Shown here piece by piece: positions 1 through 11,369 of a stretch of 64,000 bases of DNA. Origin of the DNA: Vicia villosa. Taxonomy: Eukaryota > Streptophyta > Magnoliopsida > Fabales > Fabaceae. The translations under genes and the position numbers were made by a program. Numbering within the stretch: the first letter of the stretch is position 1; each line of letters opens with the position of its first letter. The stretch lies in the NCBI RefSeq assembly GCF_029867415.1, contig NW_026705179.1, positions 744,001 through 808,000 of the forward strand, given 5' to 3'. The notes beneath the pieces were generated by a model that was not told the origin of the DNA, searched no databases, and saw only the letters and a program-made list of their open reading frames with translations.

Positions 1-270
1 GTGGTGTGTATGTGTAGTATGATGATAGATATCTTCATTGATCATGTTTGTTTTTCCATTTCTCCATGTTTTCTTGCATTAGAAGGAAAAACTAGGTTAT
101 GAGAAGTTTAATGATGTCAACCATGCAAAGTTGGTTGTTTATGTTGCATGATCACACTTTTATGTTGTGTTTGTGATTTGTGGATGTTTAGAATGATGTA
201 TATGTGTTAGAGTAAGGTTTATAAGAGTATGGGTGTTGGAAATGGTGATTTTTAGGTTTCTACGAAGCTT

Positions 271-427
271 AGGTCGACCTACACAGAGGTTTGCGTCGAC
301 CTGTGCAGCCTAAAAGGCAAAAATCTGGGTTTTCTGATGAATGCGTCGACCTATTGGGTCAGCGTGCGCATACCTGAGGGTGGCAGGAGTTCAATGCGTC
401 GACCTATGATTTCCATGCGTCGACCTT
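271..427. repeat. Short interspersed motif gtcgacct, five copies
   Basis: The 8-mer gtcgacct, usually preceded by gc or atgc, occurs five times in about 155 bp (near 273, 295, 344, 396 and 419). Spacing is irregular, so it is not a simple tandem array. It lies inside the LTR fragment at 1-1747. No function is assigned. Confidence 0.7.
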
Positions 428-1484
428 TTGCTTTTTCCAATTTTTGACAGATTTTGTAACGATCATAACTTTTGATCCGTAACTCCGTTTTTGACGCCGT
501 TTGAAGCGTTATGAAGCTTATAGAGTATTCTTTATGATAAAGAGGAGTGTGTTGATGGTTGAATGATTTTTCATAAATGTATTTTGTGAAATGATATTTG
601 CTAATCAAGTATGTTTTGACGGTATATGTGTGCTGTGTGAATATGAACTCCTGAGTGGCAATTTTGGTGATGTATCCGTGCGGGTTAATATATCCGGTGT
701 GATGTGGGTATGTGACCGAGTTATATTATTGTTGTTTTTGTTATGTAATCGAGTCGTTTGTATGCACAGCATGACATTTCATTACGTTAATGGCGGAATG
801 CTATTAACAGGTGGCCTGAATTGGCAATTATTACCAGTGGGAGCTTAATGCTCGGTAAAAAGGTGTATTTGCCTGAGTGGCAAAAGGTCATCAGTGGGGG
901 CTAAATGCTCGATGACGGTTAGTCGTAGCTTACTCCGCGACAAAGGTGTATTTTCATGAGGGAAAGAAGTCCCAGCATAATGCTCGGCAAGGTGTATTTG
1001 TCATAATGACAAGGAGGAGTTTACTCTGGATTTGGTACCACATGCATATGCATAATTGAGTCTCATTCATCACCATCTGTCTTAACCATTATGCTCTCAC
1101 TCATTTATCGCACTGTTCATATATTGATTGTGGTTGACTTAGTGGATTACCTTGTTGTATGATTATTGATGATACTTGTTGGCATTACTATATTTATCAT
1201 GCTTTTCATTATAAATTATATTCTCACCCTTGTGCCTTAATGTTACCTACTTGTGGGTAATGTGCAGGTGATCTGCAAGTGTAGGTGCTCTTTTAGTAGT
1301 CGTCCGTTTTGGTGTCGTCCGCTCGTGATACGTAACACCTAGGGGGGATCGAACACTTATTTTGTAGATGATTCTTAAAGGATCCTTTTGATGTATATTT
1401 GATCCTTTGGATGTATTCATATTATGTATTTTGGATACCTTCTCATATGTTGTATTTTGGAGGAATATTGTGGATATTCTGTTT

Positions 1485-1488
<4 letters not shown>

Positions 1489-1564
<76 letters not shown>
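1489..1564. repeat. (AT)n microsatellite, about 38 units
   Basis: An uninterrupted AT dinucleotide run lies near the end of the LTR fragment. It generates apparent Tyr-Ile repeat frames that are not genes. Such runs are length-variable and prone to assembly error. Confidence 0.97.
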
Positions 1565-1567
<3 letters not shown>

Positions 1568-1747
1568 ATACGGTCAAGTGTTTATGAGAATCCTTCCTCT
1601 TTGATTATTTGTGTTACGCATCTTTTACGAGTATGTTATGTTTGGTAATGTGGTTACTTAAGTGTAATACCCTAATTGTTTTTATGAATTTAATTTTTAT
1701 ACTCTGATATTTGTACCTATATGCTTGGGTAGAATTGGGGTGTTACA

Positions 1748-3322
1748 CCATGAACCATCCCAACACAGCCACATACGATCCAAGCTAAGTCCTATTTTAA
1801 TTTCTTTTTATTTTTTTACATAAACTCTTTTCTTTCTTTTCTAATCTAATTTTATTTTACTATAATCCTTTTTTTTATGTACAAAATAGCATTTGTATAT
1901 TTGTTTTTTTATAATAATTATTTATAATCGAGAATTTTTTCTTTTTTGATTTAATTAAGTAGGTTAAAAACTAACAATTACTAAATTTGGTTTTTATGAT
2001 TTTATTAACAATGGTTAATTTGTGCCCGAATCAGGGTTTACGAGGATTTGCCCTATACTAAAATATTTTTGTGTCCTTTTCAGGGTTATTTTCAGATGCC
2101 TTCCGACTACAAACCATATCAGATCAAATCAAAAGCTAAGTCTTACTTCATATTTATTTAAATGTTCATTTTATTTTATTTTGCTTTTTTTTTTAATTAG
2201 GGTTAGCCCTGACTGTCACTGAATTAGCCATACACTCACTACTCTCGGTTTATTTCTTGTATTCCTAATTTTCAGGGTTTGCCAACCGTCAAAGCTCGAA
2301 TAGTCGGTAACCCTAAAACTTGTCTAATCTCTTTAATTATTACTTGTTCAGACCTATTTGGCATTATTCTTCCGCTGGTTTCTTTTTCCCCTTCCCCATA
2401 TTTTGTAACTGTTTCGAGGCTGTATTGTTTGGCCTTGAAGGCACTTAATATTGTTCATATTCTTGTGTGGCTAGTAATCTTAGGGAGTGCAAGCCTGTTA
2501 AACGAATTAGAATCATTTAATTACAAGATAATTTATTTTGAATACAATCAGATGAATGATGCACACATGCACCTTTTGGGGTAACCTCTTTTGTTGCCTT
2601 GTTGCATGTTGCCTGTTGCCTGTAGCCTGTTGCCTTGTGTTTTTTGCAGAATAGCCATGTCCCTCGGATACGAGGATACCTCATCCATGTTGCCTCGATT
2701 AAGGTCATAAGTCCCTAATGATGCTGCCTTCGGTTCGCCAAATATGACCTCGTCCCTCGAAGTTGCCTACGAAGTGCTGAGGTATCCTCTGGTTGCCTAA
2801 ACAAAAGGCTATTCTGATTCTTCCCTTAGACTACCTGCCTCTCTATGGAATGGGATAGTCTTATGGCGAATGATATTGCGACGACCCTTCAACCTCCAAA
2901 TGAAAGGCTTCCTGCCCTCTTATGGCATGGATAGACCCTTTCACCCTGAAAGGCTAAAAGAACGGATTTTCTACGTTATTAAGGTAATTGCCACTAATTG
3001 CCTTGCTCTGGCTAAAAACCTTTTCATATTCTCTCTCATAAACCTTCAAAATGGCTACGCTCATTTACGAGCTAAAGTCCGTATTCTCTTCTTCTACATT
3101 TCTTTTCAAACGAGCAAAGCAATTAAGAGCCCATGGAAAACCATGGATGCAAAGGGTGCCTTACACCTTCCCTTTGCATAAATTACCCCCCGAACTCAGT
3201 TTTTATTTAAAAGGTTTTTCCCATTCTTTTAGCCTTTCTGATTAATTTGGATAAAATAAAAGTCGGTGGCGACTCTTGCTTAACCGCGACATTTCGATAA
3301 AAAGTCAGTTCACCGTATTACA
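1748..3322 (+). mobile_element. 5' LTR remnant (3' portion) of the outer non-autonomous Ogre-like element
   Basis: The first 660 bp match the window's last 660 bp (63341-64000) at roughly 98% by eye, with several substitutions and small homopolymer indels. The copy ends with gtattaca at 3322, followed four bases later by a primer binding site, which defines the LTR end. The first 2 kb of this LTR is displaced to the left by the insertion that ends at 1747. The intact LTR length is inferred at about 3.5 kb (61354-63340 plus this 1.57 kb). No coding frame is supported. Confidence 0.88.
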
Positions 3323-3326
3323 GAAC

Positions 3327-3345
3327 TGGCGACTCTACTGGGGAT
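3327..3345 (+). promoter_or_regulatory. Primer binding site of the outer element
   Basis: TGGCGACTCTACTGGGGAT starts four bases after the LTR end. It closely matches the PBS-like sequences of the other two Ogre-type elements here (minus strand at 21789-21806, 33692-33709 and 41727-41744). The sequence is near-complementary to the 3' end of plant tRNA-Arg, the primer reported for Ogre. The tRNA match is from memory, not a search. Confidence 0.85.
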
Positions 3346-4313
3346 TTTTTCGATTAAAAGAGGGGTTACCTTAAAAGTTTAGGATCACTTAATTGTATTC
3401 TATTGTTTGCTTTGCTTGCTTTATTTTTCAGGGTTGTTTTGGGAATTAACTGAAGGACGAATCCTACACCCGGATTCAAGTACACTTAAGATTAGGAGTG
3501 GCATAGTCATGGCGACCTCTTTCACATATGTGGGAGATGAGTCAATATGAAGTTCACACTTGAGTTAGGACTCCATAGCATATGCACACCTTTCTCAAAT
3601 GAGGGAGGTCTATGTATGTGTCTGTGGGTGCGCCGGAGGTCAAGGACCTTTAGTTACCTTTAACCCATCTTGGCCTTTAGGAACATAGTGGGGGGACTAC
3701 TCTTGACAAATGTTGAGAACTAGTCGCTACCCGATGCTACAATTCAGATAGGTCCTTTCTCAAAGTATCATTGCATGATGCGAATGTATCATGTCTGAGG
3801 GTGCTTTAGAAGGGCTGACAATTCTGGATAACTCATAGAACCCGTTGCTGTAATCATCCTTATCCTTAGAAGTACCTTGGGGAAGGGTATCTCACATGAT
3901 CTAAACTCCATGCAAGCCGAGCCTAAGGAAATTGTGTGACTTGTGTGACTTGCGTGACTTGTTTGTGTTTGCTACTAACCTTCGTTTCCTCGCAGGTTTT
4001 GTTAAAAGGACTTGTTTGTCCTTACTATCTCACACTATGCCTAATGAACTGCATTCGCATAACATCATGACATCATGACATCATAAGCATAACATGATTT
4101 AACTAACCCTTTCAAGGATCTTAGGGATTTAGGGCGCACAATTTCAGGGACTACTGTCAGAGACTGATTTCCTAATCAGGGGGCAAGAGGATTTATTTTC
4201 CTCTAGCCACATACCTTCCGATTCAAAGGTTTAGCACCTAACAAGGGGAAAGGGGATTTACTTTCCTCTGGCCATGTATCTTCAAATTCAGAAGTATCCT
4301 GAATTAGAGGCGA
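3346..4313 (+). other. 5' untranslated leader of the outer element, no gene
   Basis: This 0.97-kb stretch lies between the PBS and the Ogre insertion site. It has short ORFs only, and small direct repeats such as catcatgacatcatgacatcat near 4066. The leader resumes at 47645 after the Ogre insertion and runs to the mini-gag start at 47854. Confidence 0.75.
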
Positions 4314-4318
4314 TGACC
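4314..4318. repeat. Target site duplication of the Ogre element (left copy, TGACC)
   Basis: TGACC directly precedes the LTR terminus TGTCGCGGGG at 4319. The same five bases follow the opposite terminus at 47640-47644. A 5-bp duplication is standard for Ty3/gypsy integration. Confidence 0.93.
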
Positions 4319-5000
4319 TGTCGCGGGGAAAAATTGTTATCTTTTTGTGGGATGAGACACCTGATGCCTTCTTTGGGCTCGAGTACTCAAAAAAATGATT
4401 TTTCTTTTGTTTCGACCAAACTTTTTATTATTTCCAAAGTAGGAAAAGGAAAAAAGCTGCAATAACCTAAAAGTGGGGGGAGAGATCTTTTGGGTAAGAG
4501 GGTTGGTTATACGAAGGGAAGGTATTAGCACCCAACGTATCTATAGTACTCTATAGGTTTCTTTGTTATGTTTTTCATTCCATGTTATTGAGAGGTTCTG
4601 TTGAAATAGGTGGGACCTAAGGTGTTTGTTTGATTATGCTCGCAAAGATCATCGCGATCCTCTGCATACATATCCCTTAGAGGGAATCAGAGCATCTGTA
4701 GCTCGGGGTCTACGGGTGCTAAGGTTTGAGTGGTTTGAGGGAGAAGTTTTGCTCGCCAAGGATACGACCTTGTGCCTACGTATTCTCAAAGGGATGTTGA
4801 GAAAGTCAGAGCAATCGTAGTTCCCACTTATGCTAGTGGAAGCAAAGGATAAGAGACAAATGTCATCTCAATGTTCGATGTATCTAATCTATATCATCAC
4901 ATACATCTATTTGATTGTGTTTGAAAATCTTTTTCATTATAAGCCCTGGGCTGTGCCACTTATGGTGCTTAGAATGATAAAGATGTTTTTTTGTTTAACC

Positions 5001-5180
5001 AGCCTTGTGGCAAAAACTTTCAATGAAGTCAGCCTTGTGACAAAAAGTTTTGATTAATCAGCCAGCCTTGTGGCAAAAGTTTCAATGAAGTCAGCCTTGT
5101 GACAAAAACTTTGATTAATCAGCCAGTATGGTGGCAAAACAGTTTGATTGATTAGCCAGCCTTGTGGCAAAAAGAGAAAT
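5001..5180. repeat. Interspersed repeats inside the Ogre LTR (cagccttgtggcaaaa family)
   Basis: About six imperfect copies of a unit beginning cagccttgtgg/acaaaa are spaced about 25-40 bp apart. The same block occurs in the other LTR around 22495-22670. Confidence 0.85.
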
Positions 5181-5284
5181 TTGATTGATTGATTATTTGT
5201 GATGATATAGAAGAGATACTCCTATCATAGAGATGAAAAATGTCTAATCTCCTAGGGTGTTTTGATTTGGATATTGGGGATGCT

Positions 5285-5560
5285 TATAAGAAGCCCGTGG
5301 GTCCTTGTACGAAGCCCAAGAGGAGGCTATTCGAGGGTCCTTGCATTGTAAGCCCAAGAGGAGGCTATGGGAGGGACAATCGAGGGTCCTTGCATTGTAA
5401 GCCCAAGAGGAGGCTATGGGAGGGACAAGTCGTTTGTACAAAGCCCAAAAGGAGGCGTGGTATAGTTGGTTTGAGCTCTTAGAGCGATTTCACCGGGAAA
5501 CCATACTCTATGTCCTAACCTAAACTAGGGAGATTCTTTGCACGAAGCCCAATAGGAGGC
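5285..5560. repeat. Imperfect repeats inside the Ogre LTR (aagcccaagaggaggc family)
   Basis: At least five units share the core aagcccaagaggaggcta, with spacers such as gggagggacaa and cgagggtccttg. The matching block in the other LTR is around 22779-23055. Confidence 0.85.
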
Positions 5561-6628
5561 TATGGGGAACCTAGTGTTGTACTAAGTTGAACAAGTATAT
5601 ACATGAACAAACACATGAACAAGTATGAACAAACATGGACAAACATGAACAAGTATGAACAATTACATATATATGACAAGGTGGTTGTATATAATGGAGT
5701 TTATGAAGGAAATATACCTGTAAGCATGATCCATTTGTATACACGGGGCTCGGGACTTATACTCGGGGAGAGGCCCATTGAGTTTATTCAAAGCTTTGTA
5801 AACAGGTATTTACAAAAGGGCTTGGGACTTATACCTACATGGAGGCCCATGGTATTTTTGGGAAGATTTAAAGAAAACCTTCATTTTTGATTTGTTGTTC
5901 GAAGTTAAAAAACAAATTGATCGAGATATGTACAAAAAGGATTACAATGAAATACCTAATTTCATGTACAGGAATGGGACTTATACCTATGTGGAGGCCC
6001 ATGTTTTATTTTATAAAACATGGTTGATTGTTTTGTTGTTTAAAACACTGTTTGGAAGTTTTGGAAGAAGTTTTTCTGTTTAAAGAAAAAAACTGTACAA
6101 AGAAAGAGGAAAGGGACTTATACTCTCTAATATACGAGAGGCCCATTTTTGAAAATCAATTGATCAATCCAAAAAGATTTAATCAATAGTTTCTTTTGAA
6201 AAGAAAACCAAAAAAGAAAAGGTTTATCGTTTTGAAAAACTGTGATCGTTTGTTTTGAAACGGTTTGAAATTTTGAAAGAAATCAAATTAATTAAGATAA
6301 ACACAAAGATTATACTTAATTAACACCTAAATGATTAGGGTTTGATCACAAAATATTTACAAATGATTAAGTTTGAAAAATCAAATGAAAAACAATATTT
6401 AAAGTATTTAAAAACACTTAAAAATATGTCATTTTAAACTTAATTAAAAATGTATTAAATAAATATTTTTTTGTTATTTTTTTTTATATTCATAAAATAA
6501 ATATATAAAATAAGAAGTGTGTAAAAAATGAATAAAAAATGAGTTAATTTGATAGGTTAAAATAATTGATGAAGTTGTGAAGAAAAATAAGAAAAAAAGT
6601 GTTAAAAAATTAGGTTTTGTCTTCCAAA

Positions 6629-6683
6629 GGGCTTGAACCCACGCCCTTGTGTTTACCATTCAAAAACATTGCCAACTGGACCA
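6629..6683 (-). promoter_or_regulatory. tRNA-like A-box/B-box pair in the Ogre 3' LTR
   Basis: On the minus strand (element sense), TGGTCCAGTTGG (plus 6672-6683) fits the Pol III A-box consensus TRGYNNARNNGG. About 33 bp downstream, GGTTCAAGCCC (plus 6629-6639) fits the B-box GGTTCRANNCC. Order and spacing are those of a tRNA gene. It could be a remnant of a tRNA-derived sequence absorbed into the LTR. Whether Pol III uses it is unknown. Confidence 0.5.
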
Positions 6684-7637
6684 CACGCGTGGTCTGTTTA
6701 ACATTTGCTACGAATCAATTATATTTTTGAATCAATTTCTAATTTTAGTTTCAAAAATCTGGCGCCAAGAACACAACCCTAACTTGAATTTGAAAATTCT
6801 GAAAACTGAATTGTTTGGATCAAGTGAATAGCCTATCTTGCTCGATTTTTCACAAGGAACATGATGGTGATCTTTAATTTCATTTATTTTTGTTCTAAGA
6901 TGGTTAATTTTCGCATGAACATGAAGAACCCTAATATGACAAATCATTGTGAAATCGTGTATGATCATGATATGATGCAATTGATTGAGGGTTATTATTC
7001 AGTGATGGTGCAGAAACAAGATGGTAACTCAATTTTTCATTTATGATGCATGTATGGTAGAGTTTCAAGTTCATGAGCACTTACCTTAAAAACAGCACAA
7101 CTGAGAATCGAATTCTGCAAATGAGGGGTTCCAGATGTTGTTTCTTGATCTGAACACCTTCAGTGGACCTTATGGAACATGTTTGGACGCTTGGAGTGGA
7201 TTGAAAACCTCTTGATCAGTTTGTGGTACACGATTTGCAGTAGGGCTCAAGTGAGGATCAAACTTGGTGATTTTGGAGTTACAGGTCAGGGATGATGATT
7301 GGGATAGTTCATATATGGTACATGGATGGTATTTGGATGATTAACTTGGACTGAAATGAGCTTGAACGAAAATTAGCATGATAAGGCTCACTTTGTGCAA
7401 GTTTGAAGGTTGAAGAGTGATTCTGAGTTTTGGGTGTTTTTGGGGTATGTGGATGGGTCAAACACATCACATATGATGTTTAGAAGTTGTTAGAACCATC
7501 ACTTTGGCCATAACTTCAAGGATTTGGAGGTTGAGTTTTCTACCTCTTTGAAAACTATGAAACTTGCAATTCAAGAAAGAAGAGAGAAAACCTATAATTG
7601 TGAGGTTTTGGTGTGATTTTGGAAGTGATTTGAACCT

Positions 7638-7647
7638 CTATTTATAG
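7638..7647 (-). promoter_or_regulatory. TATA box of the Ogre LTR (3' copy)
   Basis: The minus strand reads CCTATAAATAGAGG, a near-ideal plant TATA box, 1.59 kb into the LTR from its 5' end. It is conserved in the 5' LTR at 46046-46055. The transcription start is expected some 30 bp further along the minus strand. Confidence 0.6.
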
Positions 7648-9233
7648 GCCAAGGATTCTGAACTCAAAGCCTTTGCAAGTTGATCCAAGAATGATGATTT
7701 GGCTTAAGAGATAAAATGGAATCTTTCACATTAAATGCAAATGGTTAAAAGTGACTAAACCATGGTTAAATCTCAAGCTTCTTATCCTCTTCCATTCTGA
7801 TCTCAAACCAGAAAAATATCTTCCAATTATTGCATTGGTGTGTCATCACTTGTGTTATAGGCCATATAGTGTATGAACTTAGTGAAAATGGCTTGTAATT
7901 TCATGCATAATGAACTCTAATGTCAAAATTCAAAACCATAGCTACACTCCATATTTTTTCATGCTCTTGGACATTTTGGAAAGCTCATGTTACACACTTC
8001 AAAACCCTAGTTGAAAGTTTCTTCAAGACCTTTAAGGAAATGGGTGAAAAAGATCCATGAACTTTGAAGAAAATGAGATTTTAAGTGCATTTTTTTCAAA
8101 AGATACCAACTTTGAAGCTCCATATCTCTTAAATGGTTGATCTTTTGAAAAAAAATTATATGTGTCAGAGTTGTTTATTGGATCAAAATCTACAACTTTC
8201 ATGTTGGAATTTTTTTTCAGTTTGTAGGTGAAATTTTGAGTTATTCCCTTCCAAAGTTTGGAAAAAACCATTGAAAAACACTTAGAATTTTTCTAAGTAT
8301 GGAAAGTCAAACTTTTGACTTTTTGATTCTTGATTGATTTTCTTGATTTTCTTTGATCAAATGACTTCATATATCATATATTGATGATTCAAAACTTCAA
8401 AAGTCATGGTTAACCAAAATTCCCCAAAAGTCAATGAGGATCTTGTACAGTTGACCTTTTTAGACGAATCGCATTTCTGGAGATTTCGAATGAATCAAGC
8501 TATTCTCATCAAATGAGTGGTATGAATGGATCATATTGAGGTATTAGAGGATATTTAATCATAGCTGGAGTTGTGGTACCATGCTCTGATTAAAAAGTCA
8601 ATGGTTCAGGTGAATTAGGTCAAAAACCCTAATTGTCGACCTGATGAAATTGACGACTGTGGATTTTGAATTAAGATGTAATTTCCATTGGATATTGCCA
8701 TAGGGATTATTTGAAGATAATTGAAACCTTTGATTGAATTCCTGGGGATTTTTAGGGTTTCCCAAATGTGATCCCTGATTTCAGTCCCTGAGAATTCAAA
8801 ACCCTAATCTGATGACTTGAACTTGCACTGTTGATCAATCCTTGTGTAGGAGATGTTCTGAGCCAATGGATTAAGTCAAAATGATGCACTTGGGGTCTTG
8901 AGGTCATGTCCCAAGTCATTAGGTCAAATCCTGAGCAAAAGTCAAGAGTATGCTATCTTCAGTCAAAACCCTAATCTGGTTGATTCAAAGTCTCTGAGCT
9001 TGTTGAAATGGATTTTTGAGGACCAAATGTTGATTGTTGATGAAGATAGTTCCTTTGAGATGAAGGGAGAACAAAACTCTAATTGATTGTTACTTGTACT
9101 GATGAGTGATTTCTTGTTTAAATCCTGCTGAGTCACAAATAACAAACACAAGCTATGTAATTTGTTAGTGATGCAAATGATATATATGCAATGATATGAG
9201 GTGGTATCTTAGGTCAAAAATTGGGGTATGACA

Positions 9234-9250
9234 GATGCCCCTATTTAAGG
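9234..9250 (-). promoter_or_regulatory. Polypurine tract of the Ogre element
   Basis: On the minus strand, ccttaaataggggcatc abuts the 3' LTR start TGTCATACCCC. The AGGGGCA core is shared with the PPTs of the array element and the outer element. Confidence 0.8.
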
Positions 9251-9529
9251 TTCTTCAACCTGAGATATGAAGATTGAAACTCTTCGTTTTGATAGGGTGG
9301 AAGAGACTTAAATATCAGAAGACGCGAATTTTGGACCTAAGATACCAAAATTGCGAATGATGCAAGGATATCTTTACCGAGGGGCTATCAAGAACTGACT
9401 CCACTGGGGACAAGAGATCGGGAAGGATGCCTCAATCCGTTTTAGGAAGAGGATTCGTTTTTTCCTTTTCGGGAAGGCAAGTGTATGCTTCACCGGGGAA
9501 TGATAGCTTTGTAAGAAAAGCTTACCTAT

Positions 9530-9790
9530 CGACATTATCGACTATCAGCATGGGGATAGACTTGTTTAATAATGCGAAGGTGAAAGGTATGAAACTATAT
9601 TACCGGCTATCAGCATGGTGATAGACTTGACATGGTAAAAAGAGTTTCAAAGGTTTGGTTAATATTACCGACTATCAGCATGGTGACAGACATGTTTAAA
9701 TAATATAACCAAAACAAAAGGTTACCAACTACCAGCCTCGTGATAGCGGTTTTGAAGATATGATCAATTACCAGCCGAGTGATAAAATGA
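9530..9790. repeat. Imperfect repeats, taccgactatcagcatgg family
   Basis: About five variants of a unit containing taccgactatcagcatggtg are spaced about 60-70 bp apart in the Ogre 3' UTR. Confidence 0.75.
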
Positions 9791-10217
9791 TTCTGGAGAC
9801 TTTGTTAGGGAAATTACTGGTTATTCAGTCTTGTGAACAGTAATAAGGCCCTGATTGTCAAATGGTCTTCATGATTGATTTTCTTAAGAGGAAAAAGCTT
9901 TTGAAAGAGACATAAGCTGCTCGGATGATGAGGCTATTGCTTATTGTCTGTTTTTTTCACGACTCTGTTTTGGGAATCAGAATTTGAATTTCTGGTAAAG
10001 ACAGGGTTCTATCCATGAATGAATTGGAAAGAAACAGTCAAACAAGACTTTGTACCCAATGAGGAATGAACTCGACTGGGATTTTCTCCTTCGTTTTGAG
10101 AGGAGAAACTAAAGAAACCTTCTTCCACGAGGAATGATCTCAGTGGGGAACTGGAGAAAGAAGATGTTCTTTCTGCTTATGGGTGACAACCTACTTGGAG
10201 AGATGACACGCCCATAC

Positions 10218-10308
10218 CTGTTTCTTTTCTTCTTTTTTTTCTTTTCTTCTCTTTTTTTTCTTTTCTTCTCTTTTTTTTCTTTTCTCTTTTTTTTTTTTTT
10301 TTTTTTTG
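10218..10308. repeat. Polypyrimidine tract (T-rich with TTCTTTTC units)
   Basis: About 90 bp of T and C on the plus strand end in a long T run. The reverse strand gives Lys/Arg/Glu-rich spurious frames. The tract is likely length-variable and error-prone. Confidence 0.9.
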
Positions 10309-11120
10309 AGGATAGATATATCCTAAACAAGTGATTTTAAAGCAAACATTGAAAAATGCAAGAATGCATAAATGATGCAAATATGTATGAATGATGAATG
10401 TCATGAACGTAGCATGCATACTGACGAAATTGACAGACAATGAAGTATGTACTGGAGATGGACCGACGTCGCAATACAACCAGATACTTGGCAAATATTC
10501 TTCCACACGGTGTAGATAACACGGGCGATGAATGGTGTTGCATGCTTTAAACTTCTCTGGGGAAGATGAGCATCTTTTCTTACTGAGATGGAAGAACTTC
10601 TTCACTGGAGATGAAAAATCTTCGTCACTGGGGATAAAAGACCTTCTTCACTGGGGATAGAAGAGCTTTTCCTATCATAATCTTTGATTCATCCTGTGGA
10701 GATAGCTGTTGATGTTCCTTCTGTTATTCACAATTCAAAGGAAAATTTCGCTTTTATTTTGAAAAGAAAAGGTAAATTCATTTAAAACTTCTTTTTTCTT
10801 TTTCTTTCAAAAGTGAATAACACAATTAAAGCGTCTTTTTTCTTTTTCTTTCAAAAGTGAATAACACAAGGCTCAAATTTATTTAATAGGATGGTAACCA
10901 GCTAAAGGCATGATTCCATAGAGTATTTACAAAAGTTGGAAATGGTAATTATGCGGAAAAGGCTATATTGAAAGCAATAACCACTATTCCCCCTAACAAC
11001 TTTGAAATCCAACTGTGCTTGTCGCTTCAGATTGGCGATGATTTGATCGAAGATCCTTTGATGAAAAGACTCTTCAGGTGACGAAGTACGAACTGATGCA
11101 GTTACTTTGTCATAAATCCC

Positions 11121-11330
11121 TAATTTTTGCCTAGATTGCCCTTTCAGGTTTTCAATCTACCAGGATAAATTTTTTCTGTTTATTGTCTCTAATTTTTGCC
11201 TAGATTGCCCTTTCAGGTTTTCAATCTACCAGGATAAATTTTTTCTGTTTATTGTCTCTATTTTTTGCCTGGACCGCCCTTTCAGGTTTTCAGTCCACCG
11301 AGAGGCTCATTTTTGCCTAAGTCGCCCTTT
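11121..11330. repeat. 69-bp tandem repeat, two full and one partial copy, downstream of Ogre integrase
   Basis: The unit begins taatttttgcctagattgcc and recurs at about 11121, 11190 and 11259. The third copy is diverged. Related ttttgcctaagtc motifs occur in the array element (around 31935) and, inverted, in the outer element (around 59086), indicating shared ancestry of these 3' UTRs. Confidence 0.8.
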
Positions 11331-11369
11331 GCGGGTTTTCGACTTACCGAGCTGTTCTTTTTGTATTTT

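Larger units (their letters stand above)
1..1747 (-). mobile_element. LTR end of an unidentified, probably Ty3/gypsy, retrotransposon inserted in the outer element's 5' LTR
   Basis: At 1747 the sequence switches from this LTR to the outer element's LTR. The switch is shown by alignment of 1748 onward with 63341 onward, where the right-hand copy is uninterrupted. The last bases (plus strand) are ggggtgttaca, so the minus strand begins TGTAACACCCC, a common start for plant gypsy LTRs. The rest of the element lies left of the window, so its target duplication cannot be checked. No coding frame is visible. Only an LTR-like A/T-rich stretch with short repeats and an AT microsatellite is seen. The lineage (Tekay-like chromovirus is one guess) is inferred from the terminus only. 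Confidence 0.6.
4319..9233 (-). mobile_element. 3' LTR of the Ogre element, uninterrupted copy (4915 bp)
   Basis: This copy starts TGTCGCGGGG and ends GGTATGACA on the plus strand (element sense: TGTCATACCCC to CCCCGCGACA). It aligns with 21813-24465 and 45584-47639. About 204 bp near 6971-7175 are present here but missing at the junction of the nested array in the other LTR. The copy contains repeats near 5001-5560, a tRNA-like A/B-box pair at 6629-6683 and a TATA box at 7638-7647. No protein is encoded; the short ORFs are not supported. Confidence 0.95.
9251..11369 (-). other. Ogre 3' untranslated internal region
   Basis: This 2.1-kb region lies between the integrase stop and the PPT. It contains repeated actatcagcatggtgatagac units (about 9530-9790), a long T/C tract, and a 69-bp direct repeat block. 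The frames that overlap it are low-complexity and not genes. Hypervariable, repeat-rich 3' UTRs are a known property of Ogre-type elements. Confidence 0.8.

Noticed and set aside
1399..1648. Tyr-Ile repeat reading frames
   Set aside because: They translate the (AT)n microsatellite and have no coding features.
10177..10605. 142-codon Lys/Arg-rich minus-strand frame
   Set aside because: It is generated by the T/C tract in the Ogre 3' UTR and has no homology to element proteins.
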